Positions 44,464 through 51,899 of a stretch of DNA of 64,000 bases are shown in pieces. The stretch covers positions 62,001 through 126,000 of the forward strand of contig NZ_FNPI01000004.1 in assembly GCF_900107275.1 (NCBI RefSeq). Reading direction: 5' to 3'. Position numbers and translations under genes: made by a program. The notes under the pieces were generated by a model, which was not told where the DNA came from, ran no database searches, and worked only from the letters and a program-made list of their open reading frames with translations. Origin of the DNA: Evansella caseinilytica (GTDB lineage: Bacteria; Bacillota; Bacilli; Bacillales; Salisediminibacteriaceae). The stretch's first letter is position 1. Every line of letters begins with the position of its first letter.

Positions 44464-45195
44464 ATGATAGATGAAAACATGAATATAATGGATCATCTGA
44501 CTGAATTGCGAAAACGGCTAATGATTACGATCGCTTTTTTTCTGCTGTTTTTCATCGTTTCATTTATTTTTGTTCGCGATATATACGAATGGTTTGTCAA
44601 GGATTTAAATATGACGTTGACTGTTTTGGGGCCGCTTGATATCGTCTGGGTGTATTTCTCCCTTGCAGGGGTGGTGGCGTTCAGCTTCACCGTTCCTGTG
44701 TTGATCCTGCAAATTTGGCTGTTTGTAAAGCCGGCGTTGACGGTGAAGGAGAGAAAAGTGACGGTGATGTACATACCTGCATCGTTTTTCTTATTTGTGG
44801 GCGGGCTCTGCTTCGGCTATTTTGTTATTCTGCCGCTAGTGTTCAACTTTATTTTATCCTTGGGAGAGGACATGTTTGTGACGATGTTCACACCGGATAA
44901 ATATTTCCAATTTGTCCTGCGGATGACTGTTCCTTTCAGCGTATTGTTTGAAATGCCGCTTGTCGTCATGTTTTTGACAAGCCTCGGGATCATCACCCCT
45001 GACGGAATGAAGCGAAACAGAAAATATGCCTATTTCGCCATTGTTGTTGTCAGCGTGGTGATTTCACCGCCGGACTTTCTATCCGACGTTCTGGTCATCA
45101 TTCCGCTGATATTTTTGTACGAACTAAGCATCAATTTATCCAAGGTAGTTTACAAACGGAGGCGAAAGAATTTGGCTCCTGAAGCAAATGCCTGA
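44464..45195 (+). CDS. tatC: Twin-arginine translocase subunit TatC
   Basis: 243 residues with six membrane helices. The N-terminal MDHLTELRKRLMITIAFFLL and the PALTVKERK loop and LPLVFNFIL segment are TatC signatures. It recognises RR signal peptides and recruits TatA. AAGGAG (44449-44454) serves ATG 44464; GTG 44461 is an alternative. B. subtilis has TatAd/Cd and TatAy/Cy pairs; which one this corresponds to is uncertain. Followed by a terminator. Confidence 0.94.
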   Translation: MIDENMNIMDHLTELRKRLMITIAFFLLFFIVSFIFVRDIYEWFVKDLNMTLTVLGPLDIVWVYFSLAGVVAFSFTVPVLILQIWLFVKPALTVKERKVTVMYIPASFFLFVGGLCFGYFVILPLVFNFILSLGEDMFVTMFTPDKYFQFVLRMTVPFSVLFEMPLVVMFLTSLGIITPDGMKRNRKYAYFAIVVVSVVISPPDFLSDVLVIIPLIFLYELSINLSKVVYKRRRKNLAPEANA

Positions 45196-45207
45196 AAAAG
45201 GTGGTGC

Positions 45208-45256
45208 AAGATGTCCCGAAAGACGGACTGTCAAATGTCCTCGGGGCATCTTTTTT
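45208..45256 (+). terminator. Terminator after tatC
   Basis: AAGATGTCCCGA (45208-45219) pairs with TCGGGGCATCTT (45241-45252) and continues into T-residues. Confidence 0.8.
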
Positions 45257-45326
45257 ATCCAGGGTTATTTCTACTAGTGCCGTGTTCCGACAGATAAAAA
45301 CCGATCTTTTTGAACATCCATTTATA

Positions 45327-45372
45327 AGTGATTGTTCAAAAAGATAAAAACTGAGCTTTTTGAACAATCACT
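45327..45372. repeat. Solo hairpin of repeat family B
   Basis: AGTGATTGTTCAAAAAG (45327-45343) and its exact complement (45356-45372) surround a 12-nt loop. It equals the inverted ends of family B without the middle part. The outer end overlaps the stop codon of the dck gene (45371-45373), and the T-run makes it a likely terminator for that operon. A partial CTTTTTGAACATCC lies just upstream at 45307-45320. Confidence 0.85.
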
Positions 45373-46039
45373 ATAGTTTTAAATACTGCAGTTCCGGTTC
45401 AGCCTGTAAACGTTCAATGGCGCTGACGATGGCGGAAACAGATTCGGGATCATGACAATCGTAGGCGTCGATATCAAGATGGAGAATCGGGCAAACTTCA
45501 AACGACGATATCCACTGCTTATACCTTACGTAGAGATCCTCCCAATAGCTGTGCGGAGTGTTGATCTCCATTTCCCGTCCCCGCTCTTTAATTCGTTCAA
45601 TGATGCGCGGCAGCTCGCCGTCGATATAGATGAGTACATCCGGCTTAGGGAAGTACGGAGACATGACCATCGCTGCAAACAGCGAATGGTACGTGTTGTA
45701 ATCACGGTCGGACATATTGCCGTTATCATATTGAATTTTTGCAAAGATACCCACATCTTCGTAAATGCTTCTGTCTTGCACATATCCTGATCCCGTTTCA
45801 TACATTCGCTTTTGCTGCTTGAATCTTTCCGCTAAAAAATAAATTTGCAGGTGAAATGACCATTTTTTAAAATCGTGGTAATAGTCCTCTAAATATGGAT
45901 TACCGTCCACTTTTTCAAATGCCGGTTCAAAGCCGAGGGCATTTGCCAACGTTTTTGTTAACGTGGATTTGCCGACTCCCACTGTACCGGCCAAGGTAAT
46001 CAGGGAATTTTTACGCAGCTGATGCTGAATCAACGTCAT
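45371..46039 (-). CDS. dck: Deoxynucleoside kinase (dAdo/dCyd type)
   Basis: 222 residues. P-loop AGTVGVGKSTLTKTLA (~17-32), the FHLQIYFLAERFKQQKRM helix (~67-84), QDRSIYEDVGIFAK (DRS motif, ~94-107) and ERGREMEINTP lid (~160). It phosphorylates deoxyadenosine and deoxycytidine with ATP in salvage; specificity from closeness to B. subtilis Dck (QIYFLAERFK, SIYEDxGIF). ATG 46039 has GGAGTG at proper distance. It forms an operon with the neighbouring dgk gene, 25 bp upstream. Confidence 0.92.
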   Translation of the reverse strand: MTLIQHQLRKNSLITLAGTVGVGKSTLTKTLANALGFEPAFEKVDGNPYLEDYYHDFKKWSFHLQIYFLAERFKQQKRMYETGSGYVQDRSIYEDVGIFAKIQYDNGNMSDRDYNTYHSLFAAMVMSPYFPKPDVLIYIDGELPRIIERIKERGREMEINTPHSYWEDLYVRYKQWISSFEVCPILHLDIDAYDCHDPESVSAIVSAIERLQAEPELQYLKL

Positions 46040-46064
46040 TGCTTTCACTCCAAATAAATAGTTA

Positions 46065-46715
46065 TCAAAAAAATGAATTCTCGTTTTTTATAAGTCCCTT
46101 CACCATCGAGGCAATTCGTTGGAAATCTTGTTCGTTATTCACGAAATCCATCGTGTCGCCGTTAAGGGATAATACGGGAATATGCGGGTAAACTCGCTTA
46201 TGGTCTTTGATAAACTGATGGTAATCTTCCGACAGTTGCTGCAAATAACTCGGTTCGATCAGCTTTTCCATTGCCCGTCCCCGCTTTTCGATTCGTTCCA
46301 ACAATGTCGCTAAACTTGCGTGCAAGTGGATGATCACGTTGGGACGGGGCAGGTCGTTTGTCAGGATTCGATAAATTCGCTCGTATTTGTTGAAATGATC
46401 CGCTTTTAACGTTTGCTTGGCAAACAATAAATTTTTAAAAATGTGATAATCACTGACAACTGCCAGCCCTTTGGACAAATGCTGATCATATGTATCCTCC
46501 AACTGCTTGTAGCGGTTGCACAGGAAAAACATTTCCGTCTGAAAGCTCCATTCTTCGATATTTTCATAGAACTTGTTTAAGAAGGGATTCTCATCCACGA
46601 TTTCTTTCAGTATGTGAAAATGAAATTCCTCTGCCAGTTTTGTAGCCAGCGATGTTTTTCCCACACCGATAGGACCTTCGACAGCGATAAAGGGAGCACT
46701 ATACTGTTGGCTCAA
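46065..46715 (-). CDS. dgk: Deoxyguanosine kinase-like deoxynucleoside kinase
   Basis: 216 residues. P-loop VEGPIGVGKTSLATKLA (~12-28), QTEMFFLCNRYKQLEDTY (~65-82), SDYHIFKNLLFAK (~92-104) replacing the DRS motif, and KRGRAMEKLIEPSYLQQ lid. The paired arrangement with dck and these variant residues fit B. subtilis Dgk, which uses purine deoxynucleosides. The start is TTG 46715, because AAAGGAGG lies 10 bp upstream; a TTG further upstream overlaps that site. First gene of the dgk-dck operon. Confidence 0.9.
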   Translation of the reverse strand: MSQQYSAPFIAVEGPIGVGKTSLATKLAEEFHFHILKEIVDENPFLNKFYENIEEWSFQTEMFFLCNRYKQLEDTYDQHLSKGLAVVSDYHIFKNLLFAKQTLKADHFNKYERIYRILTNDLPRPNVIIHLHASLATLLERIEKRGRAMEKLIEPSYLQQLSEDYHQFIKDHKRVYPHIPVLSLNGDTMDFVNNEQDFQRIASMVKGLIKNENSFF

Positions 46716-46925
46716 TGATGTTCCGCCTCCTTTCAAAAAAAGTGTCGAAAAAGGAACAATAAATTTTATTTTATCACATTTTGAAAGGATAAGAACCTGT
46801 AATGGACATTCATTACTTGTTTTTTTCGTTATGTAGAAAACTGTCGCTTTCCCCTGGCGATCACATTTTTTCTAGCCGCAGCCATCCCGGGAAAGCGGTG
46901 TGTTGTTGGCATCACATGTTCTATC

Positions 46926-46954
46926 TTAACAACAGGCTGTGCTTATAGTATGAT
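46926..46954 (+). promoter_or_regulatory. Sigma-A promoter of degV
   Basis: TTAACA (46926-46931) and TATGAT (46949-46954) with 17-bp spacing in the 306-bp gap between dgk and degV. The gap also holds a GCTTTCCC / GGGAAAGC inverted repeat (about 46848-46896) but no gene. Confidence 0.65.
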
Positions 46955-47021
46955 TAAGGTCAAGTCGATTCCAAAGAAACATAAAATGACCTGTTGAACA
47001 CACACTAAAAGGGGTGCTCAT

Positions 47022-47882
47022 GTGAAGACAAAAGTGAAAATAGTAACTGATTCAACCGTGGATTTGCCGTTGGAGGAGATCGAAAGGCTCGGTGTTACCA
47101 TCGTGCCGTTGACTGTTACTGTCGAAGGAAAATCATTTATTGACGGGGTAGATATCACTCCCAGCGAATTTGTGGAATTATTAGTAAACACAGAAGAAAT
47201 CCCATTAAGCTCACAGCCGTCTGCGGGAACCTTTCTTGAAGTATATAATCAGCTTGGAGCCGACGGAAGTGCCGTTCTCTCGATCCATATGACAAGTGGA
47301 ATGAGCGGCACATATATGTCTGCGAAAGCAGCTGCCGATATGAGCGAGGCGGATGTAACTGTTGTTGATTCCCGCTTCATTTCTTCCGCACTCAGCTTTC
47401 AAGTGAAAGAAGCAAGCGAAATGGCAGCGAGTGGCGCAACGGTGGAAGAAATCATCCATCGACTGGAAAAAATTAAAAAGAATACGTCATTGTATATTAT
47501 GGTGGATACATTGGAGTACCTAGTCAAGGGCGGACGGATCGGCAGGGGGAAAGCTTTGGTAGGCTCGTTGTTAAAAATAAAGCCCCTCGCCTCGCTGCAG
47601 GACGGAGTGTATACCCCGGTGGCGAAAGTCAGGACATATATGCAAATGATTAAGCATTTTACAAAGAAATTTGAAGAAGAAACCGCTGGTAAGCTGGTAA
47701 AAGGCATCGGCATTGCGCAAGTAGAGGCCAGGGAATTGGCAAACCAACTGAAAGAGGCAATCAGAGAAGTAACCGATTTCAAGGATATCACGATCGTGGA
47801 CACGACTCCGATCATCAGCACCCATACGGGACCCGGCGCGCTTGCGTTGATGTACTATACAGATGAAATTAACCATCGCTAA
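47022..47882 (+). CDS. DegV-family fatty acid-binding protein
   Basis: 286 residues. KIVTDSTVDLP (~5-15), SSQPSAGTFLEVYNQL (~66-81), SIHMTSGMSGTYMSA (~91-105) and VVDSRFISSALSF (~118-130) are DegV/FakB signatures; THTGPGALALMYY near the C-terminus closes the lipid pocket. Family members bind a fatty acid, and some (FakB) present it to the kinase FakA; no fakA is in this window. B. subtilis has several paralogues. Start GTG 47022 with AAAGGGGTG upstream. Confidence 0.92.
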   Translation: MKTKVKIVTDSTVDLPLEEIERLGVTIVPLTVTVEGKSFIDGVDITPSEFVELLVNTEEIPLSSQPSAGTFLEVYNQLGADGSAVLSIHMTSGMSGTYMSAKAAADMSEADVTVVDSRFISSALSFQVKEASEMAASGATVEEIIHRLEKIKKNTSLYIMVDTLEYLVKGGRIGRGKALVGSLLKIKPLASLQDGVYTPVAKVRTYMQMIKHFTKKFEEETAGKLVKGIGIAQVEARELANQLKEAIREVTDFKDITIVDTTPIISTHTGPGALALMYYTDEINHR

Positions 47883-48092
47883 CAGTCAAGAAAAGCTGCC
47901 TGTTCAGCAGCTGTATATTCTTTATTAGACAAGGTGGGCCAAAAGCCGGCAACACGCTTTTGGTCCGCCTTGTTTACTGTTGCGTTTAGGGTCCTACCTG
48001 ATTTTGCGGATATTCCGATCAGGAACAATTGTTTGAGGATTCTCCCGCGATTCGCTAAAATAAAAGAATAGTTGCTGGGAGGTACAAATAGT

Positions 48093-49004
48093 ATGAACAA
48101 TGTTGGTATCGTCCTTGAGGGCGGAGGAATGAGAGGCGTATATACCGGTGGAGTTCTCGAATATTTTTTGGAAAAACAGCTCTGCTTTCCATACGTTGCT
48201 GCAGTTTCGGCCGGGGCCTGCAACGGCGCTTCCTATGTTGCCAAGCAGCGGGGAAGAAACAAAGCGGTGACGGTAGATTTCGCTTCCCATCCTGAATATA
48301 TTTCTTACAGACGATTAATCAAAAATGGGGAATTGTTTAATTTCGACTTAATTTTTGAAGAAATCCCCAACAACCTCCATCTCTTTGACTATGAATCGTT
48401 TTTTCAGTCCGACCAACTGTTTTTTACCGGTACTACGGATTGCGAAACAGGCGAAGTGATTTATTTTGAGAAGGAAGAATTAAAGGCTGACTTGAATAAA
48501 ATATTACGAGCCTCGTGTTCCCTGCCGCTCGTGGCGCCGATTGTCGTTCATCGTGGGCGGCCGCTACTGGATGGAGGTGTGAGCGATCCGATACCGCTGG
48601 AAAAATCGATTCAGGACGGAAATGAAAAGCATGTGGTCATTTTGACACAATGCCCGGGGTATGAGAAAAAGCCTGAAAACCAGTGGAGGTGGTTGTACCG
48701 AAAAAAATACCGCATGTATCCGCAACTCCTGCGCCTCCTTGAGACCCGCTGGATGATTTACAATCAGTCTTTGAAAAAGGTGCTGGAAATGGAGCAGGAG
48801 GGCCGGGCGTTTGTATTCCGGCCGGAAAACTTGCAAAATGTCGGCAGGCTGGAGAGAAAACAGGAAAAGCTTCAAGCGCTGTATAATCACGGGTATGCTC
48901 ATGCGAAGGAACGATACGAGGAACTGCTTGCGTTTTTAACCGCATCGCCGTGCCCGTTCCCGGCGGAGAGGGAGAAAATATCCGTCGGCAGGGTGAGAAA
49001 ATGA
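48093..49004 (+). CDS. Patatin-like phospholipase
   Basis: 303 residues. Oxyanion motif EGGGMRGVYTGGVLEY (~7-22), nucleophile region AAVSAGACNGASYV (Ser ~38; VSAGA, the usual GXSXG with Ala first) and DGGVSDPIPLEKS (catalytic Asp dyad, ~156). The C-terminal ~100 residues are helical, as in YjjU-like patatins. Cytoplasmic lipid acyl hydrolase; substrate unknown. ATG 48093 follows GGGAGG. Confidence 0.9.
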   Translation: MNNVGIVLEGGGMRGVYTGGVLEYFLEKQLCFPYVAAVSAGACNGASYVAKQRGRNKAVTVDFASHPEYISYRRLIKNGELFNFDLIFEEIPNNLHLFDYESFFQSDQLFFTGTTDCETGEVIYFEKEELKADLNKILRASCSLPLVAPIVVHRGRPLLDGGVSDPIPLEKSIQDGNEKHVVILTQCPGYEKKPENQWRWLYRKKYRMYPQLLRLLETRWMIYNQSLKKVLEMEQEGRAFVFRPENLQNVGRLERKQEKLQALYNHGYAHAKERYEELLAFLTASPCPFPAEREKISVGRVRK

Positions 49005-49096
49005 AGGACATGGTTTTTCGAAAAAGGAAAATGACATAGATGTTTACGAACGGATACTTGAATATCTGGAAGAGCATCAGGCAAACTGAAAAACAA

Positions 49097-49358
49097 TTTG
49101 AACAAGCACGAAGCAATGAGCGATTCTTCACTGCGAACTGTCTCATTGTGTCATCGCGCGCGATGGCACTTGGATAGTCGTCGAAGCTATGCTTGCAGAG
49201 GAAGAGACAATGAGTGGAGTCGATGCATTCCATTCAAGCCGGCTGTGAGTGGTTTTCTTGATGTCAGGATGACGACATTTCGCCGTTACCCATAGGACGT
49301 GGGCAGCGCTTAGGCGGAATTGGGGCGCATCGTGCGGAACCATTGCCTTGAACATCCT
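49097..49358. repeat. Dispersed repeat family B, copy 2, with a nested insertion
   Basis: Starts TTTGAACAAGCACGAAGCAA and ends GCGGAACCATTGCCTTGAAC. Compared with copy 3 (54039-54241), an extra ~94 bp is inserted after GCAATGAG; it runs to a second copy, GACAATGAG, and contains TCTCATTGT / ACAATGAG as inverted ends. The left hairpin arm of the element is missing. Confidence 0.8.
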
Positions 49359-49379
49359 CTATAAGAAAAGGTGAGAGAA

Positions 49380-49532
49380 ATGAACCGTGTAAAAAGCTAT
49401 CGCCTGCTAGCCATGCTCTTATTTTTTGCGTTTGTCAGTTTACTTGCCCGCTCCATTGTTTATTTCATCGTTGCGATTATCGTTGCGCTAGTGATTTTCT
49501 ATTTGCTGAAAAAAGGGAAAGACGGCGATTGA
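49380..49532 (+). CDS. Small membrane protein, 50 residues
   Basis: ATG 49380, TGA 49530-49532. Basic N-terminus MNRVKSYR, two hydrophobic stretches (~9-24 and ~26-43, with IVYFIVAIIVALVIFYLL) and a charged end KKGKDGD. AAAGGTGAGAG precedes the ATG at good spacing. No recognised family. It starts just after a family B repeat. Composition and ribosome binding site make a real gene likely. Confidence 0.65.
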   Translation: MNRVKSYRLLAMLLFFAFVSLLARSIVYFIVAIIVALVIFYLLKKGKDGD

Positions 49533-49635
49533 AAGCGCACGTGTCCGTCGGGAAAGGACTGTCAGCGAAAATCTTTCAAGAAACAAGCATTCCATGCTAG
49601 AATAATAGTAGTCTGACGGCGAGGTGGTCAAAGCG

Positions 49636-49806
49636 ATGCTTTTAACAAAAAAAGAAAAGGAATTACTCATCCGTGTATTAAAGAAAGAAAAGCACCGGAT
49701 ATTTGGAGTGAAAGAAAATAAACAGGCGGTCAACGAGCTGTTGGATAAATTGGAGCAAAATTACAGAAATGAAACGGTCAATAAGGTGAAGCAAACAAAA
49801 TTGTAA
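49636..49806 (+). CDS. Small basic protein, 56 residues
   Basis: MLLTKKEKELLIRVLKKEKH begins a Lys-rich, helical protein ending NKVKQTKL. ATG 49636 has GAGGTGG 14 bp upstream; an earlier GTG start at 49624 overlaps that site. No signal or domain recognised. Probably a real small gene; function unknown. Confidence 0.6.
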   Translation: MLLTKKEKELLIRVLKKEKHRIFGVKENKQAVNELLDKLEQNYRNETVNKVKQTKL

Positions 49807-49993
49807 TCATTGGCTGAAAACAATACGTCATCGATGATGAATCGTGATTCTGCGAAAACTTTCATGATCAAATGAACTGAAAGTCATTGTTATCGCTGCA
49901 ATGGCTTTTTCTGTCGCCATCGACACGGGCTATTGTCAAACCAAGTTGCAACAAGCCGCACATCCTAGAAAATGAAAACAGAAGGAGCCAGAC

Positions 49994-51178
49994 ATGTCAT
50001 TGCGATTACTATCGACGATATTTTTTATGAGCACGTTATTTGTTCTTGGCGGTTGTGAACTTGCCGACCTGCCGCCCGGAGATAAAACCGATGATGCTGC
50101 TGCCACGGAAGACAGGGAGGTAGATCCAGCGGCGGGTGGGCAGAAGTCGCCGCTGGGTGCCGGCGACTTGCTGACGGTCCACTATATTGACGTCGGCCAG
50201 GGAGATGCAACGTTGCTGCAAACAAAGGATACGGCTGTGCTGATCGACGGCGGAAGGCATGACCAAAACGAAGTAGTGCCATATTTACTTGATCAGGGGA
50301 TTGAAGAGATTGACTTGCTGATCGGCACCCATCCCCATTCCGATCACATCGGTCAGTTTGTGCCGATTATCGAAACGTTTTCCGTAAAAGAAGTATGGAT
50401 GTCCGGCGGCGAAACCGCCTCATCCACATTTGAAAATACGCTTGATGCCATCCTGGCAGCAGACGCGGAGTATTATGAACCGCGTGCCGGAGAAGTTTTT
50501 CAAATCGGTTCGCTGTCCATTGAGGTCCTTCATCCTCGGGAGCTTTCCGGGGACCTTAATCACGATTCCATCAGCACGAGAATCATGTTTGGCGAAACCG
50601 TGTTTTTATTTACCGGAGACGCGGAACAGGAGGCGGAAAGGGAGATGCTGGCAACAGGATTGGAACTGAAATCCCATATATATAAGGCAGGTCACCATGG
50701 TTCTTCGACTTCATCGTCGGAGCGGTTTATCGAAAGAGTGAGCCCTGAAATTGTCATTATTTCAGCAGGAGCGAATAACTCATACGGTCACCCGCATCAA
50801 GAGGTGATCAATATGTTTGCCACAACCGGCACCCCGATTTACGGTACATATTCTCAAGGGACGGTCATCGTAACAACAGATGGCGCCGACTATGAAGTTC
50901 GTGTTTTAGGAAATAATGACACAGAAGGGGAAGGACGGGAAGCGCGGCCGTTAACAGATGACACGAATGACATGAACATCACTTCCCGCGGTTGTATCGA
51001 TTTAAACCATGCCTCATTGGAGGAACTGAAGGAGATTGTGCATATCGGTGAAGCGCGGGCGCGGGAGTTACAGGAAATGCGTCCGGTTGCCGCCATTGAT
51101 GAACTTGTTAACATCAATGGTATCAATCAAGAAAGATTAAGTGATATGAAAGAACAAGGGCGGATTTGTGAGCCTTAA
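49994..51178 (+). CDS. ComEC-type metallo-beta-lactamase lipoprotein with ComEA-like HhH domain
   Basis: 394 residues. Lipoprotein signal with lipobox VLGGC (Cys ~21). The metallo-beta-lactamase domain (~60-310) has YIDVGQGDATLL, LIDGG, the intact THPHSDHIG motif, FTGDAE and AGHHGSSTSSSE, so metal ligands are present. The C-terminal ~60 residues (IDLNHASLEELKEIVHIGEARARELQE) are a helix-hairpin-helix DNA-binding domain as in ComEA. The combination suggests an outer-surface nuclease or DNA-processing enzyme. No competence gene is nearby. GAAGGAGCC precedes the start. Confidence 0.88.
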   Translation: MSLRLLSTIFFMSTLFVLGGCELADLPPGDKTDDAAATEDREVDPAAGGQKSPLGAGDLLTVHYIDVGQGDATLLQTKDTAVLIDGGRHDQNEVVPYLLDQGIEEIDLLIGTHPHSDHIGQFVPIIETFSVKEVWMSGGETASSTFENTLDAILAADAEYYEPRAGEVFQIGSLSIEVLHPRELSGDLNHDSISTRIMFGETVFLFTGDAEQEAEREMLATGLELKSHIYKAGHHGSSTSSSERFIERVSPEIVIISAGANNSYGHPHQEVINMFATTGTPIYGTYSQGTVIVTTDGADYEVRVLGNNDTEGEGREARPLTDDTNDMNITSRGCIDLNHASLEELKEIVHIGEARARELQEMRPVAAIDELVNINGINQERLSDMKEQGRICEP

Positions 51179-51200
51179 GAAGAAACGGAGTGTGGAAGAG

Positions 51201-51734
51201 ATGTGGGAAAAAATTGTCCGTCACGATAAACTCACGGTGATCATCCTGACCATCGTGATCAATTTGATAGTCGTGATTTTGTCGTTTTTGCCTGGCTACC
51301 AAGGCGATCTTCCGGCATGGATCAAGCAATTGCCATTAATAAACGCCATCTTGAACAGCTTCACCTTTATGTTTTTAGTGGCGGCACTTATGGCGATCAA
51401 AAGAGGCAATGTCCGCTTGCACCAGCGGTTCATCTATGGTGCATTCACTACGACGTTTATCTTTCTTTTAACGTATGTGACGCATCATTCGCTGACAGAA
51501 TCCACGCCCTTTGGCGGGACAGGTTTCATTGCTTATGTATACTACTTTATTTTAATCACGCATATCTTGTTGGCGATTATCATTGTTCCATTGGCCTTAA
51601 TCAGTTTTTTTGCCGGGTATAAACAGGAAGTCGCCCGCCATCGCAAATGGGTTCGCTGGACGATGCCGCTGTGGCTTTACGTCAGCTTGACAGGTGTCTT
51701 GGTATACATTTTTATATCGCCGTACTACACATAA
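51201..51734 (+). CDS. DUF420 membrane protein (YozB/CtaM-like)
   Basis: About 177 residues with five membrane helices. VTHHSLTESTPFGG (~95-108) contains conserved histidines of DUF420, and a second pair lies in ILITHILLAIII and EVARHRKWVRW. Family members are linked to assembly or function of heme-copper oxidases (CtaM). ATG 51201 gives the usual length of YozB; GTG 51168, overlapping the previous stop, is an alternative. It is directly downstream of the lipoprotein gene. Confidence 0.85.
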   Translation: MWEKIVRHDKLTVIILTIVINLIVVILSFLPGYQGDLPAWIKQLPLINAILNSFTFMFLVAALMAIKRGNVRLHQRFIYGAFTTTFIFLLTYVTHHSLTESTPFGGTGFIAYVYYFILITHILLAIIIVPLALISFFAGYKQEVARHRKWVRWTMPLWLYVSLTGVLVYIFISPYYT

Positions 51735-51899
51735 GTACAAAATGCCAAAAACTTTCCTTGTTGTTCGAAAAAATGGTTGGATATATCTGTTTCTACAGGG
51801 GAATTGTGTAAAGTGGATAGCGGCTTCTCTAATAACCGCCCCGCTTCCTGGGCAACCTATACCATTAGAACGATAGACATGGTAAAGGAGAAGGTACTT

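Noticed and set aside
49005-49096. Extension of the patatin-like gene past its stop (CGGATACTTGAATATCTGGA...)
   Set aside because: The following frame is short and not clearly continuous with the family; no evidence of a frameshift.
49143-49355. Antisense frame in family B repeats, also at 54041-54238
   Set aside because: Similarity between the two frames follows from the repeat DNA; there are no translation signals and copy 1 does not keep the frame.
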